The position numbers were made by a program, and so were the translations under genes. The notes beneath the pieces were generated by a model. That model did not search any database and was not told the origin of the DNA. It saw nothing but the letters and a program-made list of their open reading frames with translations. 52,977 nt of DNA from Cyanobacteriota bacterium (GTDB lineage: Bacteria > Cyanobacteriota > Cyanobacteriia > Cyanobacteriales > Microcoleaceae): positions 1 to 52,977 of the forward strand of contig JANYGO010000220.1 in the NCBI GenBank assembly GCA_025362325.1, written 5' to 3'. Shown here in pieces: positions 8,740 through 17,264 of this stretch (position 1 is the stretch's first letter; each line of letters begins with the position of its first letter).

Positions 8740-10209
8740 ATGGAACATGATAGTATAGAATACAACTTAAAAAATGACCCTAGCCTCAAACTTTTAAGAA
8801 CTGACAACGCACCATTAATTATCAGTTTTTTGTATCGCCAGTTCAAGTCTTCAAATCAGATTACCGTTTCCCAATCAGAACTCGTAGAAAAACTTGAAAA
8901 TTATTTAGAGAAGCTGTGCGAACACGAACCGGAACGATATTGTGGGAAAGCACAGACTTACCTGGAAACTTGGTGCAACAGCGAGCATCAGTTCTTGAAG
9001 AGATATTATCAGACGAAGGATGACGATCCGGTTTTTGAACTTACACCGGGTACTAATCGGGCGATTGGTTGGCTGGAAGATTTAAAAAGAAGAGAGTTTA
9101 TTGGCACTGAATCGCAGTTTTTAGAGATATTTTCACTTCTCAAAGAAATTGTCACCAAAAGTACAGAAGATCCAGCAGCGCGTTTAGACGAATTAGAAAA
9201 ACAAAAAGCAGCAATTCAGAAAGAAATCGACACAATCAAAGAAACTGGTGAGGTTGAACGCTACAGCGAAGCTAAGCTGAAAGAGTGGTTTCTAAAAGCT
9301 AATGATGTGGCGCGCCGACTCCTTGCTGACTTTGGAGATGTCGAGCAAAATTTTAAAGCAATCACGGACAAAGTGAAAAAGGCACAGCTAAAAGAGGAGG
9401 GGGGAAAGGGGTTAATTGTGGCACAGGTAATTGATGCGGATGAAGAAATTAGAAAATCCGATCAGGGGCGCAGCTTCTATGCCTTCCGAGATTTTCTGAC
9501 AAATTCTTCTAAACAGGAAGAATTGGAACAATTGATTAATGGGGTATATGGCTTGCCAGAACTTCAAGATTTGGGGAAAAAAAATCCCATACTCCGAAGA
9601 ATTAAACGCAGTCTGATTCAAGCTAGCGACAAAATTTTTAAATCTAATTATCGTCTTGCCGAACAGTTGCGAAAAATGCTGGAAGAACAGCATATCGCAG
9701 AGAACAAACGAGTAATTGAACTGATTAAACAAATTAAAAATTTAGCACTTGCGGCGATGGATAATCCTCCCAAAACTGAGGAATTTATTTGGATAGAAGG
9801 CGACCCCGAAGTGCAATTGGTGATGGAAAGACCGTTGGGTAAACCAACAGAAGAGCGGCGTTTTAAAAGCTACAATTTGGACAACGCAACTTTTGAGATC
9901 CCCAGGGAACAAATTGATGCTTTGCGAAATTCTTGTTATGTGGATGAGGAAGTATTAAAGCTGCGGATTGCAGCAACATTGGAGGGCAAAGATTGGGTAA
10001 CGCTAGCTGAAGTAATTGAGAAGTATCCGGTGGAAAAGGGTTTGTCTGAAGTAATTGCTTATTTGGCGATCGCCTCTCAAGACACAAAACACGCGATCGA
10101 TGACTCAGTGAGCGATCGCATTACGGCAAGTTCCTTTGACAAGCAGAGCATCCTCCACCTGACACTCCCACAAGTTATTTTCAAAAAGATAAACACAGCA
10201 AATTCATGA
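8740..10209 (+). CDS. jetA: Wadjet type I subunit JetA (DUF3375)
   Basis: This 489-residue soluble protein is read as JetA, the DUF3375 kleisin-like (MukF-analogue) subunit of a type I Wadjet complex. Wadjet is an SMC-family machine that extrudes loops on small circular plasmids and triggers their cleavage. Support is the N-terminal part (TDNAPLIISFLYRQFKSSNQITVSQSEL at residues 20-47, winged-helix-like), a coiled-coil middle (DELEKQKAAIQKEIDTIKET, about 155-175), and above all its place as first gene of a tightly overlapping jetA-jetB-jetC-jetD array. Its stop overlaps the jetB start by four bases. Two complete GCGATCGC octamers lie near its 3' end, suggesting long residence in this genome. 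The alternative is another MukBEF/EptABCD-like condensin operon, but the fourth gene argues for Wadjet. Confidence 0.88.
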   Translation: MEHDSIEYNLKNDPSLKLLRTDNAPLIISFLYRQFKSSNQITVSQSELVEKLENYLEKLCEHEPERYCGKAQTYLETWCNSEHQFLKRYYQTKDDDPVFELTPGTNRAIGWLEDLKRREFIGTESQFLEIFSLLKEIVTKSTEDPAARLDELEKQKAAIQKEIDTIKETGEVERYSEAKLKEWFLKANDVARRLLADFGDVEQNFKAITDKVKKAQLKEEGGKGLIVAQVIDADEEIRKSDQGRSFYAFRDFLTNSSKQEELEQLINGVYGLPELQDLGKKNPILRRIKRSLIQASDKIFKSNYRLAEQLRKMLEEQHIAENKRVIELIKQIKNLALAAMDNPPKTEEFIWIEGDPEVQLVMERPLGKPTEERRFKSYNLDNATFEIPREQIDALRNSCYVDEEVLKLRIAATLEGKDWVTLAEVIEKYPVEKGLSEVIAYLAIASQDTKHAIDDSVSDRITASSFDKQSILHLTLPQVIFKKINTANS

Positions 10210-10856
10210 TGAAAAACGAGATTATCGCATCCTACGCACCAGCAATCATCAAATTACTACAGGGTATCCTGTATGACGATGACGACGATTATTGGGGTAT
10301 GCTATTAAACAACGAACGAAACGTCAGAGAATACTTCGGAAAAATTGGGCTGAGACTTTATTTAGATGAAGCAGAAGGATATGCTTTTTTACAGCAGCCA
10401 GATGGTGACGATGGCGACGAGGAAGCAAAGACACTGCCCAGGCTGGTTAAGAGAGTTCCCCTGAGTTACGAAGTTACGGTACTATGTGTTTTATTACGCG
10501 AGAAATTGCTAGATTTTAAGAACAGCACCTCTACCTCTGATTCGGAGCGCTGCATTGTGTCTAAACATCAAATTCACGATTTGATGCGTCCGTTTTTTCC
10601 CGAACAAACTGATGACCCCAAGCTTTTGAAAAAATTTGATGAATCGATCAATCGAGCCATCAAGTTGTACTTTTTAAAAGAGTTAAAGAATACAGAAGGC
10701 GAATCCTATGAAATTCGCCGCATCCTCAAAGCTAAAATTCCCGCTGAAACATTGACGGAGATCAAAAAAGGGTTAGAAGCCGATCGCACTCTCAGTCCTA
10801 AAGGCGCTGAGTTTCCCACTTCCCCTGTATTACCGGAGGACAAATCTAATGCTTGA
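10206..10856 (+). CDS. jetB: Wadjet type I subunit JetB (DUF4194)
   Basis: This 216-residue protein fits JetB, the DUF4194 (MukE-like, KITE) subunit, which binds the kleisin JetA and regulates the SMC motor. Visible features are an acidic N-terminal patch (YDDDDDYWGMLLNNERNVREYF, residues about 24-45), a central SYEVTVLCVLLREKL helix and winged-helix-like segments with ISKHQ/IHDLMRPFFPE. The start ATG overlaps the jetA stop and its stop overlaps the jetC start by eight bases, so translation is likely coupled and all subunits are made together. Identification rests on size, motif pattern and operon position. Confidence 0.86.
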   Translation: MMKNEIIASYAPAIIKLLQGILYDDDDDYWGMLLNNERNVREYFGKIGLRLYLDEAEGYAFLQQPDGDDGDEEAKTLPRLVKRVPLSYEVTVLCVLLREKLLDFKNSTSTSDSERCIVSKHQIHDLMRPFFPEQTDDPKLLKKFDESINRAIKLYFLKELKNTEGESYEIRRILKAKIPAETLTEIKKGLEADRTLSPKGAEFPTSPVLPEDKSNA

Positions 10857-13800
10857 ATTTTTGAGTGACAATTCCAAAGCTGGATACCGCTTGCATCGGC
10901 TGGAAGTATTAAACTGGGGAACTTTTAAGCAGGGTACGATCGCACCCTGCGGTAAAACTTCCTTCCTCACGGGGGCCAATGGTTCCGGTAAATCGACTTT
11001 GGTTGACGCACTGCTGACACTATTAGTCCCGAATGGAAAGCGGAATTATAACTTGGCTTCAGGTTCAGGAAAACGAGAGCGAGACGAAAAGACGTATGTA
11101 CTCGGAGCCTACAGCACAATTAAAGCTGAAGATGACTACAAATCTAAACCGCAGTACCTGCGTACAAAAGATGATTATTCAGTTTTACTCGCTTATTTTT
11201 ATAACGAAGGATACAAACAGAATGTCACCCTGGCTCAGGTTTTGTATGTAAAAGAGGGAGTTGAAAAGTTGTTTCTGGTTGCCGCTGGCGAACTGAGCAT
11301 CGCCGAACATTTCAATGACTTTAAAAGTTTACCAGATTTAAAAAAGCAGTTGGCATCTTTCCAGGAAGTAAAAATAGAACAATTTCACACATTTGCTGAC
11401 TACAGCAAACGATTTCGTAAAATTTTTGGTGTGGAATCGGAAAAAGCTTTCGATTTATTCAATCAGACTGTCAGTATCAAAGAAATTGGCAAATTAAATG
11501 ACTTCGTGCGCGGCCATATGCTGGAAAAAACTAATGTTGAGGACACCATAAAAGAGCTGAATAAGTATTATGAAAATTTAACTAAGTCCCATGAAATCAT
11601 GGAAAAAGCCAAGAAACAGCAACAGGCTTTAAAACCGTTAATTGCTGAGTCTGAAAATTATGAAAATCTCAACAGCAATCTGGATAAGTTAAATAAAGTA
11701 TTGCCAATTGTTCCTGCCTATTTCGCTCAGCGTAAAATAGGTTTGTTGCGGCAAGCTCTTGACGAGAAACAGCAGGAACGCAGTCAAATCAGCCATAAAT
11801 TATCAGAAATAAGCAAAATTTTAGAAGACTTGCGAGAGCAAGAGCGAGAATTAATATTTGATATCAAAAATGATGAAACGGGACGGAAAATAAAAGAATT
11901 AGAAGAACGAATTAAGGTTTTAGACAGTCAGATAGCTAATTATCAAAAACCAGCAGAAAGATACGATAGAATTGCTGAAAGTCTAGGATTTCCAGCTTAC
12001 AGTGACCAGGAGACATTTAATAGTTCTATAATCCAAGCAAGGGAAACTCAAAAAGGTGTTGATGTTCAACTGGAAGAATTAACAGCCCAACGCGATGACA
12101 AAAAAAATGATGAGAAACAAGTTAAAGATAGTTGCACTGAGTTAGAGCAAGAACTAGAATCTTTAAAACAGCGAAAAAATCAGATTCCTGCTGAAAACTT
12201 GGGAATCAGAGACAAGATATTAAAAAATTTGAAAATTGCTGAGGGAGAAATTCCTTTTGTGGGGGAACTGCTGAAGGTAAAGGATGGAGAGCGCCAAGAA
12301 TGGGAAGGGGCGATCGAAAAACTGCTGCACAGTTTTGGACTGCAACTCTTAGTTCCTGAACAATGCTACCATGAATTCACTCGATATGTCGATCGCACTA
12401 ATCTGCGGGGCCGCGTCGTTTATCAGAAAGTTGACAATAAAAATTTAGATCGGGTATCCAAAAACTTAGATGATAATTCTTTGTTTAACAAATTGGAGAT
12501 TAAATCTGATACTAAATATACTGCTTGGCTGGCTAATGAATTATCAAAAAGTTATGGTGACTGCATCTGTTGTCAAGATTTAGAGCTGCTCGATCGGCAG
12601 AATTATGGTCTTACAAAAAATGGCTTGATTAAGAAGGGGAATAGACATGAAAAAGACGATCGCCATTCCAGCAATGATAACAAAAAAAGATATATTTTGG
12701 GGTGGGACAATTCTGATAAAATTAAGGGTTATGAAGCTGAATTGAATCAGCGTAAAGCAGAGCTTAGTGGAGTAAAAAAAGCTATACAGGGTATTGACAG
12801 AAAACTCGAAGAGTGCAGATTAAAAAAAAATCGGCTAGAACAGTTATTGGGATTCAATGATTTTTCTGCGATCGACTGGAAACCGCGCGCGCTCAAGAAG
12901 CAAACTCTAGTAGAGGAAAAAGAAGAGTTAGAGGGGAATTGCGATCGTTTAGAGCAGTTGAAGGCAAGGCTAGCTGCTGTCAGCGCCGACATTCAGAAAA
13001 ACGACGCAGCTAAAACGAAAGCCGAAATAAACATTGCTATTCTCGATCGCGATATCGAGAATTACCAAAAACAGAGCGCTGAATGCGAAAAACGATCGAG
13101 TTTATCGACATTCCAAGACATTCAGACTTATACTCCTGATATTGAAGAGAGTTTCAGCAATCAAATTCCGAACCTCGATAACATTGATACTTGGGAAACT
13201 AGAGTAAAGGAGTCTTATCAGAATCGAATAAGCGCCGCAAACAGCAAGTTAAATTCTCTGCAAAAAAGCATTGAAAAACAGATGATGAGTTACAAACAGG
13301 GCTATCCCGCAGAAACTGCCAATGTTGACGCATCAGTAGAATTTATCCCGGATTTCAAGCTGATGCTAGAAAAAATAGAAGGACATGATTTACCCACACA
13401 GGAACAAAGGTTTAAAAAACTACTTGATGAGAAAATCCAAAGCGCTATTTATCATTTTAAAGATACTTTAGAATACTGGGAAAGTGACATTAAAGACAAT
13501 ATTGACAATCTCAATCAATCCTTAAAACTGATTGAATATACACCTTTGACTTATATACAAGTCCAATGGGAAACCAACGGAGAAGACAAAATTAAGAAAT
13601 TTAAAAATCTTTTGAAGAACGGGTTGTGCTATGCTGATGTAGGGGTTGAGCGAACTTCGGAAGCTGACGAAGCTAGCTTTAAAAAAATTAAAGAGTTGAT
13701 CGATCGCCTCAACTCAGATGAGAAGTGGACAGCAAGAGTCACCGATGTGCGTAATTGGCTCAATTTCTCAGTCAGCGTCAAGAATAAAGCCGACGATACG

Positions 13801-14175
13801 GAGAGGGAATATCACTCGGACTCTTCTGGAAAGTCCGGCGGGCAAAAGGCTAAATTAGCTTACACTATTCTAGCGTCAGCTATTGCCTACCAATTTGGAT
13901 TAGTACAGGATCAAACTAAATCTCAATCATTTCGTCTCGTGGTGATTGATGAAGCTTTTAGCAAGTCAGATGAAACAAATGCAAGGTATGCAATGGATTT
14001 ATTTAAACAATTAAATCTTCAGCTTCTGGTAGTTACGCCCAAGGACAAATTTCAAGTTCTTGAGAATTATGCAGAAGCTGGTTACTATGTTGAAAACAGT
14101 ATTGAAGAGAACGACTCCAAGGTTTATAATATGTCCCTAGACAAACAGCCTCTCGGACAAATTGCTTCAAATTAA
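10849..14175 (+). CDS. jetC: Wadjet type I SMC-like ATPase JetC
   Basis: JetC is the SMC/MukB-like motor of Wadjet, an ABC-type ATPase with two long coiled-coil arms that encircles and extrudes DNA. The 1108-residue protein has the P-loop GANGSGKST at residues 42-50, long heptad-rich arms from about 230 to 430 and 690 to 800, a hinge-like region around 440-620, the ABC signature region SGKSGGQKAKLAY at about 991-1003, and a Walker B VVIDEAFSKSD at about 1030-1040. The N-terminal DNA-facing stretch LNWGTFKQGTIAPCGKTSFL is typical of MukB/JetC heads. It is full length with no break. Codons are AT-rich compared with flanking housekeeping genes. Confidence 0.92.
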   Translation: MLEFLSDNSKAGYRLHRLEVLNWGTFKQGTIAPCGKTSFLTGANGSGKSTLVDALLTLLVPNGKRNYNLASGSGKRERDEKTYVLGAYSTIKAEDDYKSKPQYLRTKDDYSVLLAYFYNEGYKQNVTLAQVLYVKEGVEKLFLVAAGELSIAEHFNDFKSLPDLKKQLASFQEVKIEQFHTFADYSKRFRKIFGVESEKAFDLFNQTVSIKEIGKLNDFVRGHMLEKTNVEDTIKELNKYYENLTKSHEIMEKAKKQQQALKPLIAESENYENLNSNLDKLNKVLPIVPAYFAQRKIGLLRQALDEKQQERSQISHKLSEISKILEDLREQERELIFDIKNDETGRKIKELEERIKVLDSQIANYQKPAERYDRIAESLGFPAYSDQETFNSSIIQARETQKGVDVQLEELTAQRDDKKNDEKQVKDSCTELEQELESLKQRKNQIPAENLGIRDKILKNLKIAEGEIPFVGELLKVKDGERQEWEGAIEKLLHSFGLQLLVPEQCYHEFTRYVDRTNLRGRVVYQKVDNKNLDRVSKNLDDNSLFNKLEIKSDTKYTAWLANELSKSYGDCICCQDLELLDRQNYGLTKNGLIKKGNRHEKDDRHSSNDNKKRYILGWDNSDKIKGYEAELNQRKAELSGVKKAIQGIDRKLEECRLKKNRLEQLLGFNDFSAIDWKPRALKKQTLVEEKEELEGNCDRLEQLKARLAAVSADIQKNDAAKTKAEINIAILDRDIENYQKQSAECEKRSSLSTFQDIQTYTPDIEESFSNQIPNLDNIDTWETRVKESYQNRISAANSKLNSLQKSIEKQMMSYKQGYPAETANVDASVEFIPDFKLMLEKIEGHDLPTQEQRFKKLLDEKIQSAIYHFKDTLEYWESDIKDNIDNLNQSLKLIEYTPLTYIQVQWETNGEDKIKKFKNLLKNGLCYADVGVERTSEADEASFKKIKELIDRLNSDEKWTARVTDVRNWLNFSVSVKNKADDTEREYHSDSSGKSGGQKAKLAYTILASAIAYQFGLVQDQTKSQSFRLVVIDEAFSKSDETNARYAMDLFKQLNLQLLVVTPKDKFQVLENYAEAGYYVENSIEENDSKVYNMSLDKQPLGQIASN

Positions 14176-14187
14176 CTGCGTCTGTTG

Positions 14188-15336
14188 ATGATTACACCAG
14201 AAGAAATCAGAAAAAAAGCCGATCGACTCTATATTATCTTCCTGCAATCCTTGCTCCAGGGAGAACCTTTTTTCCCGCGAGATTTTCCCGCAGGTCGCAC
14301 AATTCCCGACGACTTCCAGAAGCTAAGAGATGCTGTTGATCAACTTAAGAAAGGCTCAAAACATTGCGTTGGGTACGGGTATCAAGTTGAGTCGATACGG
14401 CGGAAAACTCGCTTTGATATGCAGTCGTTACCATCCAGAATTATATTTGAAACCGAGACAGATTATCTCAAATTCCTAAATAAGGAATCCGAAGTGGCGG
14501 ATTTTAAACAAGCTGTAGCAAGGATGAGAAATGAATTCCCTGAATTGAATATCTGGCTCAGTCAAAATCCTAAAAAAGTAATCAAGCACTTAGGAAAATG
14601 GGATAATTTATTGCGCGTATGCCTGTATTTCCAAAACAATCCCAAACCCCACCTTTATCTTCGCGAACTACCGATAAATGTTCACACTAAGTTCATCGAA
14701 CAAAATCAAGGTATTCTGAATGAATTGCTGTCAGCTATCCTGCCAGATGATGCTATTAATCAAGAAGAAAATGATTTTGAAAAGCGATTTGGTTTGCGAT
14801 ATGCTGAGCCATCGGTAACTATCAGAGCTTTGGATCAAAACCTACAGGTGAATTATGGCATTAGCACCTCGGAGATGAGCATACTCATTTCTGATTTTGA
14901 AAGTCGCAATCTTCAAGGATACCGCTTTATTATTACTGAGAATCTGATGAATTTTCGCACTTTGCCTGATTTAACCAACAGCTTTGCGCTGTGGGGAATG
15001 GGATTTAATGTAGCTATTTTAAAAGATGTTGAGTGGCTAAGGCATTGCCAAATAATTTACTGGGGCGATTTGGATGCCCAAGGGTTCCAGATTCTTTCGC
15101 TGTTAAGGTCTTATTTTGATCGAACAATTTCTGTTATGATGGATCGAGAAACTTTCGATACATTTCAGAAATTTGCTGTGCCGGGAACATTGTGCAAGGT
15201 TGCTAACTTACTTTACCTGACACCGGAGGAGCATGATTTATTTGCTGATTTATCCAAGCGAACAATTCGTTTAGAACAGGAAAAGATACCGAAGGATTTT
15301 GTAATTTGCAGGTTGAATAATTTGGCTGATAAGTAG
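14188..15336 (+). CDS. jetD: Wadjet type I nuclease subunit JetD (DUF3322-DUF2220)
   Basis: JetD is the nuclease subunit that cuts plasmid DNA after loop extrusion. It combines an N-terminal DUF3322 region with a C-terminal DUF2220 topoisomerase VI-like Toprim domain. Of about 382 residues, the first 190 fit DUF3322 (for instance LRVCLYFQNNPKPHLYLRELPINVHTKF). The Toprim metal-site residues are visible as the glutamate in IITENLMNF near residue 250 and the acidic pair in IYWGDLDAQGFQIL at about 290-303. The gene follows jetC by a few bases; the ATG at 14188 is preferred over a TTG three bases upstream. Its presence separates Wadjet from other bacterial condensin operons. Confidence 0.9.
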   Translation: MITPEEIRKKADRLYIIFLQSLLQGEPFFPRDFPAGRTIPDDFQKLRDAVDQLKKGSKHCVGYGYQVESIRRKTRFDMQSLPSRIIFETETDYLKFLNKESEVADFKQAVARMRNEFPELNIWLSQNPKKVIKHLGKWDNLLRVCLYFQNNPKPHLYLRELPINVHTKFIEQNQGILNELLSAILPDDAINQEENDFEKRFGLRYAEPSVTIRALDQNLQVNYGISTSEMSILISDFESRNLQGYRFIITENLMNFRTLPDLTNSFALWGMGFNVAILKDVEWLRHCQIIYWGDLDAQGFQILSLLRSYFDRTISVMMDRETFDTFQKFAVPGTLCKVANLLYLTPEEHDLFADLSKRTIRLEQEKIPKDFVICRLNNLADK

Positions 15337-15338
15337 CT

Positions 15339-15474
15339 GTAGGGTGCGTCAGATTGCGTGATTTTATCAAAAATCAATCAGCTACGCTCTGACGCACCCT
15401 ACTAATAGCCGTAGGGTGCGTCAGATTGCGTGATTTTATCAAAAATCAATCAGCTACGCTCTGACGCACCCTAC
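15339..15474. repeat. Two tandem copies of a 64-bp hairpin (GTAGGGTGCGTCAGA)
   Basis: Copies at 15339-15402 and 15411-15474 are identical and separated by eight bases. Each starts with GTAGGGTGCGTCAGA and ends with TCTGACGCACCCTAC, a perfect inverted repeat, with an AT-rich loop of about 34 bases that itself contains GTGATTTT/AAAATCA-type pairing. They begin three bases after the jetD stop and end just before the convergent methyltransferase gene stop, so they may serve as a transcription barrier. They look like a repetitive mobile hairpin that was duplicated in place. Confidence 0.85.
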
Positions 15475-15480
15475 TACTCT

Positions 15481-16590
15481 TTACAAGCGTTTAACCAGTA
15501 TCCACCGCAACTCCAACGGCGGCGTTTCTTGCACAGAAAACAAATCGCGGCCACTCGCCCAACTGAGAAACCAAGGTGTCGGCGGCCACGCAGCATCAGG
15601 CAAATGTTTTTGTTCGTATTCAATCACAGATTCATCCGAAATAATTTCTAACGGCAAACCCTCTATTGCTGCTTGCAATTCTTGTCTGGTAATCAGATAA
15701 GACCAACACAATTCAGACATTTGTTTTGCCATCTCGTCGGGTTCGTACTCATCTACAGCTAAGAAAGCACTGAATAAGATAAACCCGCCACTTAAAACAG
15801 CATCGGACATTTTACCCAGAAAAAGGCGGATTTGTTCGGGATAGCGAAAGTGCGAGAGAACTTCGGTAGCAATGGCTAATTTGTAGCGATAGGTTTTCAT
15901 CCTCAATAAAGGATCTAAAACGTCGCCTTGGGTGACATGAATCGGCAAGTTTTCGGCGGTGGCTGCGGATGATAGTTTTTCGGCAAATAGGGGCGTTAGC
16001 TCGATCGCATCCACGGAATGTCCTAACCTAGCTAAAGGCAGACTATTGCGCCCTGGCCCCGCACCAACATCTAAAATAGGTGCTTTTCCCGGTTCGCCCA
16101 ATTCGGCCGCAATGGCGATGACTTTGGCATCGGGATGACTGCCGAATAAAGGTTCGGGGCGAATATCCGGCCAGCTATGATATTTCTGGGCCATTGATTC
16201 GATTTGAATCTTGGTATTCATAGTAATCCCGCCCGCTAAACCAGTTTGGGCATTCGCGGGAAAGTATGAGACTATGAGATTAGCGTGGGGAGAATTTTTA
16301 AATCCTTCTGCTAAGGCGTTGGCGATTAATGTTCGCAAGTTTTCGGATTGAGCCTGATCGAGGTTTTGTCCGAGGATATTTAGGAAGTCTGAGAGTAATT
16401 TGAGATAGTCGTCTAGCATTGATGGCAAGCAAGGCAGATAGAATTCTCCCTTGATGCCGATGTTCTTTTTAAGCCTTTCTTTGAGAATTAATTTCAGGCG
16501 ATTGGAATCAGTCAGCGGCGGGCTTGTTTGTGGCGAGTCGCTGACGGGTAATTCGGGGACAGATGCGCCACTGGTAAGGTTTTTAGTCAC
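15481..16590 (-). CDS. Class I SAM-dependent methyltransferase
   Basis: The C-terminal 210 residues form a Rossmann-fold methyltransferase: motif I ILDVGAGPGRNSLPLARLG at about 172-190, motif II acidic residue in SVDAIELTPLFAEKL, motif III GDVLDPLLR, and ATEVLSHFRYPEQIRLFL after motif IV. Residues 30-130 are a helical N-terminal region with no recognised domain. The gene overlaps the downstream end of the purN frame by eight bases on the same strand, so the two are probably co-transcribed, purN first. The substrate is unknown; motif IV does not identify a small-molecule, tetrapyrrole or protein target. Confidence 0.8.
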   Translation of the reverse strand: MTKNLTSGASVPELPVSDSPQTSPPLTDSNRLKLILKERLKKNIGIKGEFYLPCLPSMLDDYLKLLSDFLNILGQNLDQAQSENLRTLIANALAEGFKNSPHANLIVSYFPANAQTGLAGGITMNTKIQIESMAQKYHSWPDIRPEPLFGSHPDAKVIAIAAELGEPGKAPILDVGAGPGRNSLPLARLGHSVDAIELTPLFAEKLSSAATAENLPIHVTQGDVLDPLLRMKTYRYKLAIATEVLSHFRYPEQIRLFLGKMSDAVLSGGFILFSAFLAVDEYEPDEMAKQMSELCWSYLITRQELQAAIEGLPLEIISDESVIEYEQKHLPDAAWPPTPWFLSWASGRDLFSVQETPPLELRWILVKRL

Positions 16591-17260
16591 TATGTTTTCG
16601 ATGGGATTCGGCCATAAGTGCGATCGCGCCTAGCATGATTTTGTGCTCTTGCACTTGAATTCTCGCGTGCAGCGTTTCTGCGGTATCATCAGGTAATACT
16701 GGCACCGCAGCCTGCATTAAAATCGGCCCGCTGTCTACTTCTAAACGGGCGATATGCACCGTACATCCGGTGATTTTAACCTTAGCGGCTAGTGCTTGCT
16801 CGACGGCGCGAATTCCTGGGAAACTCGGCAGCAGACTGGGGTGAATGTTAATAACTTTGTCTGGAAAAGCATCGAGCAAAACTTTGGTGACGATACGCAT
16901 CCAACCTGCCATCACTACCCATTCTACATCATGAGCTTGGAAAGTTTTAACAATTTTTGTATCTAATTCTTCGCGGCTTTTGCAATCGCGGTGATTGAGC
17001 AAAATCGAGGGAATGCCGTATTTTTTGGCTCTGGCCGCGGCTTTGGCGTCGGGATTGTTGTAAATTAATACTGGGATTTGAACATTAAGCTCTTGGTTTT
17101 GGATGGCTTGGGCAATTACCTCGAAGTTGCTGCCGCTTCCTGAAGCTAAAAGTCCTATTTTTAAGGGCGTGGCAATCTTAGCCTTTTCATCTATGAGTGC
17201 GGGAGGAATCGCGGGAGAAATTAAACAGTCTGTAGAATTAGTATTTGCTGCAATCATCAA
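16583..17260 (-). CDS. purN: Phosphoribosylglycinamide formyltransferase PurN
   Basis: PurN transfers a formyl group from 10-formyltetrahydrofolate to glycinamide ribonucleotide, the third step of purine synthesis. The catalytic Asn-His-Asp set is N138 and H140 in VINIHPSLLPSFPG and D176 in LEVDSGPI. GLLASGSGSNFEVIAQAI is the phosphate-binding N-terminus and VVMAGWMRIV the folate-site strand. It is 225 residues long, with about 30 extra residues before IGLLASG; a later start is possible. It lies four bases downstream of the pilin-like gene and overlaps the methyltransferase gene, so three minus-strand genes may form one transcript. Confidence 0.94.
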   Translation of the reverse strand: MMIAANTNSTDCLISPAIPPALIDEKAKIATPLKIGLLASGSGSNFEVIAQAIQNQELNVQIPVLIYNNPDAKAAARAKKYGIPSILLNHRDCKSREELDTKIVKTFQAHDVEWVVMAGWMRIVTKVLLDAFPDKVINIHPSLLPSFPGIRAVEQALAAKVKITGCTVHIARLEVDSGPILMQAAVPVLPDDTAETLHARIQVQEHKIMLGAIALMAESHRKHSD

Positions 17261-17264
17261 AGTT

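Noticed and set aside
8740..15336. A plain MukBEF/MksBEF condensin operon
   Set aside because: The fourth gene encodes a DUF3322-DUF2220/Toprim-like protein, the nuclease that defines Wadjet.
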